Shown: piece after piece, positions 16,684 to 24,338 of the stretch
Layout of the letters: every line of letters starts with the position of its first letter
Numbering within the stretch: the stretch's first letter is position 1
Assembly: GCA_015055625.1 (NCBI GenBank)
Contig: SVHU01000028.1
Span: 1 to 32,657, forward strand
Length of the DNA: 32,657 bases
DNA from: Clostridiales bacterium
GTDB lineage: Bacteria > Bacillota > Clostridia > Christensenellales > Pumilibacteraceae
Direction of reading: 5' to 3'
Translations under genes and position numbers: made by a program
Notes under the pieces: model-generated
Told to the model about the DNA's origin: nothing
Seen by the model: the letters and a program-made list of their open reading frames with translations, nothing else
The model's database searches: none

Positions 16684-19635
16684 ATGGCAAAGAAAAGAAG
16701 CTTTAAAAGAGCTTTAATCATGGCAATTCTTTCCATGGTTGTATGTCTTTCGATGTTTGCAGGAACAACGTTTGCGTGGTTTACCGACAGCGTTACAAGT
16801 TCTAAAAACGTTATTAAGGCAGGTAACCTTGATATCGAATTGTATTATGATAACTCTGTTACCGATGATTGGACAAAGCTAACCAAAGATACAAACGTAT
16901 TTGAGGACACGCTTTGGGAACCCGGACACACCGAAGTTGTAAAGTTTAAGGTTGTAAACGAAGGAAGTTTAGCTCTTAAATATCAGCTTGGCGTGCACGT
17001 GGATAGCGAGGTTGGTTCTATAAATAAAAACGAAGAAGCGTTCAAGCTTTCCGACTTTATTAAGTATGGAATTGTTGAGGGCGAACAGACTTATGCGAAC
17101 CGTGACGAGGCAATTAAAGCAGTAGATGCTACCGCAACCCTTCTTAACGCTGGTTACAGCTCCGGTGCTGTTCAGCTTGACGCAAAGAAAGAAAAGTACG
17201 TAACGATGGTAGTATACATGCCCACAACGGTAGATAATGAGGCTAATGCAAAGGATGATACGCTCGCTCCTACTATTAATCTTGCTATCAACTTGTTCGC
17301 AACTCAGGTAGAAGCAGAAAGCGATAGCTTTGGACCTGACTACGACGAAAACTCTCCTCAGTTCAGCATTGATAAGGTAAACGCATTGCTTGCAGAAAAC
17401 AAGGACGCAACCTTAGTTGACTGTGTAGCTGTGGACGGCGTATTATATGCGCCTGCAGGTTATACCGGAACGCTTACTTTGCAAAATTCCACCATTAAAG
17501 GAATCCAGGCAGAAGGCAACCTTAATCTTAAGATTGCTGGTAACGTTGTTGTAAACGCAAAGGGCAGTGGAGTTGCAACAATCGCAGACGACGTAACTGC
17601 ACCTGTATTTAACGGTTCTGCAATTTCTGCAAACGGTAAGCTCAATATTTCCGGAAACGGAACTTTATCGGCAATCGCTGCAGACGTAAACGGAGCGTTT
17701 GGTATTGGTGGTCTAAATGCTACTGAAGTTAACATTAAAGATATCACCATTGATAAAGCTTTTGGTGGATACGCATACGGTGTAGGTGACGACGAGAAGT
17801 ATTATAAAGATGCTCCCGAAGGTGGTTCTGCAATCGGATCGGCTATTAACGGCGCTGTTATTAACTTAGACAACGTAACCGTTAAAAAGGCAGTTGGTGG
17901 ATCTAAGTCGGCAGGTATCGGTGCTCGTTACCACGTTGGCGTAGACGTTAATATTAAAGATTCAACAATCGAATACGTAGAAGGCGGTGTAACTGCTGCA
18001 GGTATCGGCGCTAGCCGTGTAAGCAACGGAGCTAGTGAAAACGCAACGACTATCACTATTACCAATTCTACCGTAAAGGCTGTTGGTGGCGAATACGGCG
18101 CAGGTATTGGTTCTGGATATGATACACATTGTCAAAAAGTTCAGCCTTTAGTTACTATCAATATCGTAGATTCTACTATTGAAGCTCAGGGCGGAAAGTA
18201 TTCTGCAGGCGTAGGTACCGGCTATCATACCGCTGCTCTTGCAGGTGAGATTAAAAATTCTACCGTAAACGCAAAGTCCGGAATTAAGGTTTATAAAGCA
18301 ACCTATACTTCCGCTATGGATATTGGTTTTGGTGTAGTAGATCCTTCTCGTGAGGGCGTACAAACCGCAAGCAAAATTATTTATAACGGCGTAGAAATTT
18401 CTATGGAAAAAGCTCCCATCGTTGTTGACGGAACCGACGCTTTGAACGGCGCGTTAAGCGAGGGAAAAGACGTTGTTCTTTCCAGCAATACTTCTTATAC
18501 TTTACCATCTTTGAGCGGTAAGACAGGTATTGTTATCGAGGGTGCTGCAGACGGAAGCTCCAGCATTAGTGCAGTAAACAGCTTTAACTTCGGTGAAGAT
18601 ACAACCATCAAAAACGTTACTTTTGAATCGGATGGAGCACACTCCGTCAGATATGCAACTACTTCAGGTGACGTAGTATTTGATAACGTTGTATTCGAAG
18701 GAAGACAGTATGGTTTCCACGTTGATAACGCAAACAACGGAACTATTACCTTTAATAACTGCACTTTCTACGGACGTAACGCATTAGCTTCTACCGGTAA
18801 GTATGTATTCAATAACTGTACTTTCAAGTACACCTATTCTAACTACAATACCACCAACATTTACAGCGAAGCAACCTTCAATAACTGTAAGTGGGATAGC
18901 AAGCTCGAACTTGCTATTGACCCCGGCGCTAAGGCTATTGTTGACGGTGAAGTAATTACTCAAAGAGTAGTATTTATTGCTGATGCACGTGCGCTTGAAT
19001 CTTTCCAGCAAAGCGTAAACTGGAAAAATAATACGTACGCAGGCGTTACTGTAATGCTTTCTGCAGATATCGATATGAAAGACGCTTACTACGCAAACTG
19101 GATTCCTATCGGTCAAACGGGCGCTACTCAGTTTAAAGGAACGTTCGACGGACACGGATACACCATTTCCAATCTTAACGTTAATGCAACAAGTCAGACA
19201 GGCGGACATTATTCGTCAGGACTTTTCGGATGGCTTAACAACGCAATCGTTAAGAACGTAACGTTTGTAAACGCAACCGTTAAGGGCAACCACAACGTAG
19301 GTGTTGTAGCAGGCTATATGGAAACTTCTGGTTGTACAATTTCTAACTGCCACGTAATTGGCGCTACTGTTGTTGCAAACCATGCAAACAATGATGCTTG
19401 CGGAGATAAGGTTGGCGTAATCGTAGGTCATGCAGGCAACGCAGGCGTTAAGGTAGAAAACTGTACCGTAAAAGACGCTACCGTAACTGCCGGTCGTGAT
19501 GCAGGTCAGGTTGTTGGCGCAGCTCTTACTGCAAACGTAGTAAACTGCTCGGCTGAAAACGTAACCGTTACTGCAAACGGACAGTGCACCGGCGCTAACG
19601 TTAATAACGCAGTTATTGGTCGTGTTTTAGACTAA
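16684..19635 (+). CDS. Secreted TasA/camelysin-type protein with beta-helix repeats
   Basis: This 983-residue protein begins with a signal peptide (cleavage likely after A31) followed at once by FAWFTDSVTSSKNVIKAGNLDIEL, the hallmark of SipW-dependent TasA/camelysin N-termini. Residues ~30-220 resemble that domain. From ~230 to ~780 come degenerate repeats with Gly-rich turns (AGIGARY, AAGIGAS, GAGIGSGY, SAGVGTGY) and NxT/IxxxTI strands, like a right-handed beta-helix. The last ~180 residues contain WIPIGQTG..FKGTFDGHGYTISNL, a GLUG-type repeat found in adhesins. No LPXTG anchor is seen, and no SipW peptidase is in the window. Probably a surface fibre or adhesin. AGGAGG SD. Confidence 0.85.
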   Translation: MAKKRSFKRALIMAILSMVVCLSMFAGTTFAWFTDSVTSSKNVIKAGNLDIELYYDNSVTDDWTKLTKDTNVFEDTLWEPGHTEVVKFKVVNEGSLALKYQLGVHVDSEVGSINKNEEAFKLSDFIKYGIVEGEQTYANRDEAIKAVDATATLLNAGYSSGAVQLDAKKEKYVTMVVYMPTTVDNEANAKDDTLAPTINLAINLFATQVEAESDSFGPDYDENSPQFSIDKVNALLAENKDATLVDCVAVDGVLYAPAGYTGTLTLQNSTIKGIQAEGNLNLKIAGNVVVNAKGSGVATIADDVTAPVFNGSAISANGKLNISGNGTLSAIAADVNGAFGIGGLNATEVNIKDITIDKAFGGYAYGVGDDEKYYKDAPEGGSAIGSAINGAVINLDNVTVKKAVGGSKSAGIGARYHVGVDVNIKDSTIEYVEGGVTAAGIGASRVSNGASENATTITITNSTVKAVGGEYGAGIGSGYDTHCQKVQPLVTINIVDSTIEAQGGKYSAGVGTGYHTAALAGEIKNSTVNAKSGIKVYKATYTSAMDIGFGVVDPSREGVQTASKIIYNGVEISMEKAPIVVDGTDALNGALSEGKDVVLSSNTSYTLPSLSGKTGIVIEGAADGSSSISAVNSFNFGEDTTIKNVTFESDGAHSVRYATTSGDVVFDNVVFEGRQYGFHVDNANNGTITFNNCTFYGRNALASTGKYVFNNCTFKYTYSNYNTTNIYSEATFNNCKWDSKLELAIDPGAKAIVDGEVITQRVVFIADARALESFQQSVNWKNNTYAGVTVMLSADIDMKDAYYANWIPIGQTGATQFKGTFDGHGYTISNLNVNATSQTGGHYSSGLFGWLNNAIVKNVTFVNATVKGNHNVGVVAGYMETSGCTISNCHVIGATVVANHANNDACGDKVGVIVGHAGNAGVKVENCTVKDATVTAGRDAGQVVGAALTANVVNCSAENVTVTANGQCTGANVNNAVIGRVLD

Positions 19636-19660
19636 TACTAAAATATTTTAAGAAAAAAAC

Positions 19661-19701
19661 ATAAGAGCTTTCCTGAGTTTTTTAGGATGGCTCTTATTTT
19701 T
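19661..19701 (+). terminator. Terminator after the surface protein
   Basis: Stem ATAAGAGC/GCTCTTAT (19661-19668, 19690-19697) extended by TCCT/AGGA inside, then a T-rich tail. Confidence 0.75.
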
Positions 19702-19802
19702 ATTGGGATATTGAATTTTATTGTTTTTTCTAAAATATATCGAATATATCCTTTAAAATGTTTAAAATAGCGATAAATACCGCTAAATTGATTAAAAAAC
19801 GC

Positions 19803-19831
19803 TTGCTTTTTAAAAACGCGTATGATATAAT
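19803..19831 (+). promoter_or_regulatory. Promoter of rpsF-ssb-rpsR
   Basis: -35 TTGCTT (19803-19808), 17-bp spacer, -10 TATAAT (19826-19831). Confidence 0.75.
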
Positions 19832-19837
19832 CTATTC

Positions 19838-19883
19838 TGCCTATGTATGCGTAGGCATCCTTTCTCTTGACTGGATCAAGGGA
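19838..19883 (+). promoter_or_regulatory. Two-hairpin leader of the rpsF operon
   Basis: Two 8-bp hairpins stand side by side just after the predicted transcription start: TGCCTATG/CGTAGGCA (19838-19845, 19850-19857) and TCTCTTGA/TCAAGGGA (19863-19870, 19876-19883). An S6:S18 autoregulatory leader is known in many bacteria upstream of rpsF, but its characteristic bulged CCG motif was not seen here. A ribosomal-protein leader is plausible, not shown. Confidence 0.45.
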
Positions 19884-19910
19884 CATTAAGACCAAAAGGA
19901 GGTAAAAAAT

Positions 19911-20192
19911 ATGAACAAGTACGAAGTTCTTTACATCATCGACGCTAGTGCTGACGATGCAACCAAGGAAGCTCAGATTGCAAAATATAGCGACCTTGTT
20001 ACTGCTGCTGGTGGTACTGTTGACGCGATTGACAAGTGGGGTATCAAGAAGTTTGCATATCCTATGGAATTCAAGAACGAAGGTTACTATGTTTTGATGA
20101 CGTTCTCGGCTCCCGCTGAACTTCCCGCAGAAATGGAAAGACAGATGAGAATTTCCGACAGCATCATCAGATATTTGGTTATCAGAAAGTAA
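19911..20192 (+). CDS. rpsF: Ribosomal protein bS6
   Basis: This 93-residue protein of the small ribosomal subunit binds 16S rRNA with bS18. MNKYEVLYIID at the start and the central IDKWGIKKFAYPMEFKNEGYYV are conserved in bS6; the C-terminal ISDSIIRYLVIRK is the final strand. SD GGAGG lies 8 nt before the ATG. It leads the classical rpsF-ssb-rpsR operon. Confidence 0.97.
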   Translation: MNKYEVLYIIDASADDATKEAQIAKYSDLVTAAGGTVDAIDKWGIKKFAYPMEFKNEGYYVLMTFSAPAELPAEMERQMRISDSIIRYLVIRK

Positions 20193-20232
20193 TCAATAGT
20201 AACAGGAATTTCCACAAAAAAGAGGTAAACTT

Positions 20233-20649
20233 ATGAACAAATGTATTTTTATTGGTAATTTGACAAGAGATCCCGAGTATACTCAAACCGGTAGCGGTGT
20301 TTCGCTCTGCCGTTTTTCTATCGCTGTAAGCCGTAGCTTTAAGCGTGAGGGAGAACCTGAAGCTGACTTTTTCAATATTGTAACTTGGAGAGGTCTTGCA
20401 GACAATTGCCATAAATATCTAAGTAAAGGTAGCAAGGTTTGCGTAATTGGATCTATGCAAAACCGTACCTACGACGACAAAGAAGGCAACAAGAGATTTA
20501 CGAGTGACGTGGTAGCAGACGAAGTTGAATTCGTTGGCTCGAGAAATGCAACAGCTCCTTCAGAGCAAGCGCCCGCTCAAAAGCCCGCATCTCGTGGTGG
20601 AGATAACTCTCCTTTCCAGGCTGTTGTTGAAGACGATTTGCCCTTCTAA
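20233..20649 (+). CDS. ssb: Single-stranded DNA-binding protein
   Basis: This 138-residue protein coats single-stranded DNA in replication and repair. The OB fold spans about 1-105 (MNKCIFIGNLTRDPEY at the start, FFNIVTWRGLADNC in the middle). A short Pro/Ala-rich linker follows, then the acidic tip EDDLPF, which docks partner proteins. Length is slightly shorter than the usual ~160. Its place between rpsF and rpsR marks it as the essential housekeeping copy. Confidence 0.97.
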   Translation: MNKCIFIGNLTRDPEYTQTGSGVSLCRFSIAVSRSFKREGEPEADFFNIVTWRGLADNCHKYLSKGSKVCVIGSMQNRTYDDKEGNKRFTSDVVADEVEFVGSRNATAPSEQAPAQKPASRGGDNSPFQAVVEDDLPF

Positions 20650-20673
20650 TTAAATTTTTAAGAGGTGTTTATT

Positions 20674-20952
20674 ATGGATAAGAAGCAAAATTTCAAAAAT
20701 GCTAATGCCGATATGGACGATAAGAGCAAAAAAGTTCGCAGAGCTCCCAAGAAAAAGGTTTGCGCTTTCTGCTCCGAAAAGAACGCGGTAATCGATTATA
20801 AGGACGTAGCAAAGCTTAAGAGATTTGTTACCGAAAAGGGTAAGATTATCCCCAGACGTGCTTCCGGCGTTTGCGCTTGCCATCAGAGAGATTTGCAGAA
20901 CGCAATCAAGAGAGCAAGATTTATTGGTCTTCTTCCTTTCAAGGGAGAATAA
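20674..20952 (+). CDS. rpsR: Ribosomal protein bS18 (cysteine-containing form)
   Basis: This 92-residue small-subunit protein is the partner of bS6. It carries [10 protein letters not shown] and [10 protein letters not shown], so the Cys/His set of the zinc-binding form is present, with the conserved [13 protein letters not shown] end. The ATG at 20674 was chosen because AGAGG stands just upstream; the reading frame is open nine bases earlier without benefit. The last 29 codons, together with the downstream hairpin, are duplicated about 7.1 kb away as a decayed copy. Confidence 0.97.
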   Translation: MDKKQNFKNANADMDDKSKKVRRAPKKKVCAFCSEKNAVIDYKDVAKLKRFVTEKGKIIPRRASGVCACHQRDLQNAIKRARFIGLLPFKGE

Positions 20953-20959
20953 TAACGAG

Positions 20960-21099
20960 TTTTGTTATAAAACAAAATGATCCAAAGCGAAAGTTGCAAA
21001 AACTTTAAGCCTTAGGCATATTAAATTTTATAACAAAAAAACAAAATAAAATAGCTAATATTTTTAAGCACTCTGCAAAACTAGCGGGGTGTTTTTTTT
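20960..21099 (+). repeat. R1: rpsR-downstream repeat unit, complete copy
   Basis: A 79-bp long hairpin bounded by 13-bp perfect inverted repeats, TTTTGTTATAAAA (20960-20972) and TTTTATAACAAAA (21026-21038), is followed by an AT-rich link and a terminator. Inside, CCAAAGC (20982-20988) pairs with GCCTTAGG (21009-21016), and AAAGTT pairs with AACTTT around a 5-nt loop. R1 starts 8 bp after the rpsR stop and is the likely native copy, because its terminator serves the rpsF operon. Near-identical or partial copies lie at R2-R5, all in this orientation. Confidence 0.85.
21069..21099 (+). terminator. rpsF-ssb-rpsR operon terminator (part of R1)
   Basis: Stem CACTCTGC (21069-21076) with GCGGGGTG (21084-21091; G-T pairs), loop AAAACTA, then eight T. 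Confidence 0.85.
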
Positions 21100-21104
21100 A
21101 TACA

Positions 21105-21138
21105 AAAATACGGTTTGAAATTTTCCAAACCGTATTTT
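21105..21138 (-). terminator. Terminator of the FAD oxidoreductase gene
   Basis: Perfect 13-bp stem AAAATACGGTTTG (21105-21117) with its complement (21126-21138), T-run on the minus strand. It stands back to back with the R1 terminator. Confidence 0.85.
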
Positions 21139-21192
21139 ATATTTATGATTGTTTCAGTTATACTGAATATAGCCCTTTGGGGTGAAACTTTT

Positions 21193-22623
21193 TTAAGACT
21201 TGTTTATCTTAGGAACGTTATTAACGTAGTAATCCACGGTAAACTTGTCCCACGACAGTGGTGTGTTTTTACGGATTTCAGACAGCCCCGAGGCGATTTC
21301 CTTGCCGTCAAGTTTGCAGGGTGGTAAATTTTTCTTAACGCCCATTGCAGCGGCGTAGCCTGCCGCCTGACCGGTACTCATACAGGTCTGCTGGATGCGT
21401 AGTGCTGCCTGAGCCATATGTGAAGCTGAGATTATTCTACCTGCCATCATAAGGTTGTCGAAGCCATCTGCGACCAACGCCCCGTAGGGAATTTCGAAAT
21501 AGTCGCCGTTTTCGATTCGCTTTTCGAAGTCCTTCAGGATGTTTTTGTCACTGATTCCACCAGCGTTGCCTGCAGGAGCAGTATAACTGTTGCTTGGCCA
21601 AACGTCTATTCCGAACGATACCTTGGCAATGCCGTCATCGAACTTTTTGCAGTTTATGGCGTCGTCCTGTGTAACGTAATAGCGACCGATAACACGTCTG
21701 GACGAGCGCACGCCCACTTGGTTTGAAATATGCGAGATAAAGCAATTTTCACAATGCGGAACAAATCTCTTGTAAAAGTCGTATACCTCAAAAAGGCTCT
21801 GAAGGCCCTCTCTTTCGGCCCTTGTGATATCCTCGTAGGAGGTGGGGTCGCAGTTCAGGATACGGCTGGTAACGAGCATAAGTTCCTTGCGCTTTTTCAG
21901 GTACCAAATCATCTTGTCGTTGATGTAGTACAAAACTCTGCCCGTAGTGAGAAGGGGGGATTTGTACCGACCATTAGCGCATTCCTGCTCTAATATTTGC
22001 TTGAGTTTTTCTTTTTCTGCTTTTGTAACGCCTTCGTCCGATTCCACGCCACCCAAACGCATAACCTTGGTTAGACTCATAGCGTATTTGCTGTCAAGCC
22101 CACCGCTTTCCCACTTTGCGCCCGCGTTGTTACAAACGATAGCGTCGCCCGTGCAGTCAATCACGGTTTTTACCTTGATGAGTCCCAAACCCTGACGGGT
22201 GTTGACGACAACACCGATAATCCTATTGCCTTCCTTAATAACGTCTACGAAATGACAATGCAAGATAAGGTCTGCGCCCGATTTTTGAATTAGTCTGTCC
22301 CAAACAACCCTTACGACGTTAGGGTCTACCGTGCCCCTTATGCTGAGAGGTAAAAAACCGAATTCCTCGCGTCTGGCGCCGTCCAACGCAAAAATTTCGG
22401 ACATGTATTCGTGCCAGATTCCCTCAAAGTCCACAGCGTTTTGAGAAAGAACGACCACGACGTCCTGGTTTACGGTTGCGCCGCCAAGCATACCCGACTG
22501 CTCGATAAGCAGGGTTTTTGCGCCCTCTCTTGCCGACTGTATGGCAGCGGCACAGCCCGAAGGTCCACCGCCAACTACAAGCACGTCGCACTCTTTAATT
22601 ACCTCTAAGTTTTCATATAACAT
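21193..22623 (-). CDS. FAD-dependent oxidoreductase (FAD_oxidored family)
   Basis: This 476-residue protein has the dinucleotide-binding Rossmann motif GGGPSG (18-23) after a beta strand, the LIEQSGMLGG FAD block, and a C-terminal MAGRIISASHMAQAALR..STGQAAGYAAAMG stretch typical of the FAD_oxidored family. Members oxidise diverse organic substrates and often sit beside carbohydrate genes; the substrate here is unknown. No signal peptide, so cytosolic. SD AGGAG and a good promoter precede it. By eye its base composition is richer in G+C than that of its neighbours. It is alone in its unit, between repeats R1 and R2, and runs against the direction of the repeats. Confidence 0.85.
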   Translation of the reverse strand: MLYENLEVIKECDVLVVGGGPSGCAAAIQSAREGAKTLLIEQSGMLGGATVNQDVVVVLSQNAVDFEGIWHEYMSEIFALDGARREEFGFLPLSIRGTVDPNVVRVVWDRLIQKSGADLILHCHFVDVIKEGNRIIGVVVNTRQGLGLIKVKTVIDCTGDAIVCNNAGAKWESGGLDSKYAMSLTKVMRLGGVESDEGVTKAEKEKLKQILEQECANGRYKSPLLTTGRVLYYINDKMIWYLKKRKELMLVTSRILNCDPTSYEDITRAEREGLQSLFEVYDFYKRFVPHCENCFISHISNQVGVRSSRRVIGRYYVTQDDAINCKKFDDGIAKVSFGIDVWPSNSYTAPAGNAGGISDKNILKDFEKRIENGDYFEIPYGALVADGFDNLMMAGRIISASHMAQAALRIQQTCMSTGQAAGYAAAMGVKKNLPPCKLDGKEIASGLSEIRKNTPLSWDKFTVDYYVNNVPKINKS

Positions 22624-22658
22624 TTGAGTATCTCCTAATTTTGATTACTTATTACATA

Positions 22659-22687
22659 AGTATAATATGATTCGAAACAAAAGTCAA
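22659..22687 (-). promoter_or_regulatory. Promoter of the FAD oxidoreductase gene
   Basis: Minus strand -35 TTGACT (22682-22687), 17-bp spacer, -10 TATACT (22659-22664). Confidence 0.65.
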
Positions 22688-22717
22688 TATTTATTACATT
22701 TTGGTACTATTTATTTT

Positions 22718-22802
22718 GGGAGGCTATTAATAAATTTATAACAAAAAACAAGTTAAATAAAAAATATTTTTAAGCACTCTGCAAAACTAGCAGGTTTTTT
22801 TT
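22718..22802 (+). repeat. R2: right half of the rpsR-downstream repeat, degenerate
   Basis: Begins at GGGAGGCTATTAA (like R5) and carries the right inverted repeat TTTATAACAAAA (22735-22746), the AT-rich link and CACTCTGC-AAAACTA-GCAGG with eight T. The left half of the hairpin is missing and the terminator stem has lost its last bases. It lies upstream of the 5' ends of both flanking genes, so it cannot terminate either. Confidence 0.8.
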
Positions 22803-23007
22803 GTAGAGGATGTTGTAAAAAGTGGCATACGCTATGGGGATTTTATGACAATTACTTGCGAGGAGCTGTAATAGTTTTTTGAGTGTAACCTTGGTTACTA
22901 TTGTACGGGTTGCGTAAAAATTATAGCCGAAGCAACGATAGTTAGGTTTACGTACTGTCTGTTATTTGTGCCGGACAACGGGAAATACGTTCCGACGTTT
23001 GGAGGAG
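22803..23007. other. Intergenic stretch without a recognisable gene
   Basis: About 205 bp between R2 and the maturase promoter. An imperfect inverted repeat (about 22884-22903 against 22928-22951) is the only structure seen. A frame open for 52 codons (22875-23033) has no start codon at its head and runs through the promoter, so it is probably chance. With the flanking R2 and leader, the whole 22624-23204 gap holds no coding sequence I can support. Confidence 0.5.
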
Positions 23008-23036
23008 TTGACAAAAGTGGTAATTTATGCTAAAAT
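23008..23036 (+). promoter_or_regulatory. Promoter of the sulfatase maturase operon
   Basis: -35 TTGACA (23008-23013), 17-bp spacer, -10 TAAAAT (23031-23036). It leaves a leader of about 160 nt. Confidence 0.75.
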
Positions 23037-23204
23037 GCTATTAAAGACAGGAATGAAATAAATACGTCGTAGGGGTGCAGATTTGAGGGCGGAGGTAAAA
23101 AAAGTTTTTGAAGCAATCAAAGTGTCTGTAAAAAAAACGCAGTTGTATTGTGGGAAAACTAACAAACGCTACCGCAAAAATAAAATGGGGTACTTGTGGA
23201 GAAT

Positions 23205-24326
23205 ATGAGAAACGTTGCATTTTTAATTAAGCCGTCTTCATCTGCTTGCAATATGAGTTGCAAGTATTGTTTTTATGCTGACGTTTCAAATAGCAGAGAA
23301 GTTAAATATTATGGGAATATGAGTGAAGAAGTGCTTGAAAATCTTGTTAAACGAGCATTTGATAGTGCAACGGAATCCGTAACCTTTTCCTTTCAGGGTG
23401 GAGAACCAACGCTTGTTGGGCTTGATTTTTATAAAAAATTATTGAGCTTACAAAAACAATATAATAAGCGTAACGTGGTTGTTAATAACACTATTCAGAC
23501 AAATGGCTATGAAATAGATGAGGCGTGGGCGATTTTTCTTGCAAAAAATGATTTTTTGGTAGGATTATCAATGGACGGTGTTGCCGAAATTCACGATAAA
23601 TTTCGGCTGAATTCACTAGGTGACGCAACTTTTAACCGTGTAAAAAACACGGCGTGCTTATTTGAAAGGTACAACGTTAAGTTTAACGTGTTATGCGTAG
23701 TAACGGAGCAAACGGCAGAATGTGCCGTAGAAGTTTACGACGAGCTGAAACGGTATGGATATATTCAGTTTATTCCTTGTCTTGACAGATTGGATGGAGA
23801 AAAGCGTGAATATTCGTTGTCAAACGAAACGTATGCAAAATTTTTGATAGAAACGTTTAACCGCTATTATGCAGACTTTATAACAGGAAAGCCCGTAAGC
23901 GTAAGAAATTTTGATAATTACGTGATGATGCTTTTAGGTCAACCGCCCGAGAACTGTGCAATGAGAGGCAGGTGCACGCCAATGTTGGTAGTAGAGGGGG
24001 ACGGCTCGGTTTACCCTTGTGACTTTTACGTCTTAGACGAGTGGAAGCTGGGGGATATAACTCAAAATTCAATAGAAGAGCTGTTGAGCAATGCCAAAGC
24101 GTATAGGTTTGAGCAACAATCGTGTAGCCGAGGCTCAGAATGTATAAAATGCAAATACTTTGCCTTGTGCGGTGGTGGATGCAGAAGAGAGTGCGAGCCG
24201 ATTGTAAATAAAGGAACTCTTAAAACCGTCTACTGCGAGGCGTATTGTAGGTTCTTTGATGCTTGCATTGATAAGATGGTTGATATGGCAAAAAAGATTA
24301 AAGCTATGAGAAGTAATAGATATTGA
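23205..24326 (+). CDS. Anaerobic sulfatase-maturating enzyme (radical SAM/SPASM)
   Basis: This ~373-residue radical SAM enzyme oxidises the active-site Cys (or Ser) of a sulfatase to formylglycine. The [4Fe-4S] SAM motif is CNMSCKYC, CxxxCxxC, near residue 15, preceded by the family start LIKPSSSACNMSC. The C-terminal SPASM region is rich in Cys (CAMRGRC; YPCDF; CSRGSECIKCKYFALCGGGC; YC..YC), ligands for two more clusters. The start is either ATG 23205 (typical N-terminus, GGAG rather close) or GTG 23196. The sulfatase follows after 12 bp, so enzyme and client form one operon. Confidence 0.93.
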   Translation: MRNVAFLIKPSSSACNMSCKYCFYADVSNSREVKYYGNMSEEVLENLVKRAFDSATESVTFSFQGGEPTLVGLDFYKKLLSLQKQYNKRNVVVNNTIQTNGYEIDEAWAIFLAKNDFLVGLSMDGVAEIHDKFRLNSLGDATFNRVKNTACLFERYNVKFNVLCVVTEQTAECAVEVYDELKRYGYIQFIPCLDRLDGEKREYSLSNETYAKFLIETFNRYYADFITGKPVSVRNFDNYVMMLLGQPPENCAMRGRCTPMLVVEGDGSVYPCDFYVLDEWKLGDITQNSIEELLSNAKAYRFEQQSCSRGSECIKCKYFALCGGGCRRECEPIVNKGTLKTVYCEAYCRFFDACIDKMVDMAKKIKAMRSNRY

Positions 24327-24338
24327 GAGGAGAGGGTT

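Noticed and set aside
20960..21038. R copies as simple MITE-type transposons with 13-bp terminal repeats
   Set aside because: Similarity runs past the right inverted repeat into the terminator in all full copies and past the left one into rpsR in R4, so the inverted repeats are not the boundaries of the duplicated unit in every case, and no target-site duplication was seen.
22875..23033. Frame open for 52 codons upstream of the maturase
   Set aside because: No start codon at its head, no SD, overlaps a strong promoter, and the peptide resembles nothing I recognise.
22624..23204. Riboswitch upstream of the maturase operon
   Set aside because: The ~160-nt leader shows no conserved class motif and no terminator/antiterminator pair before the start codon.
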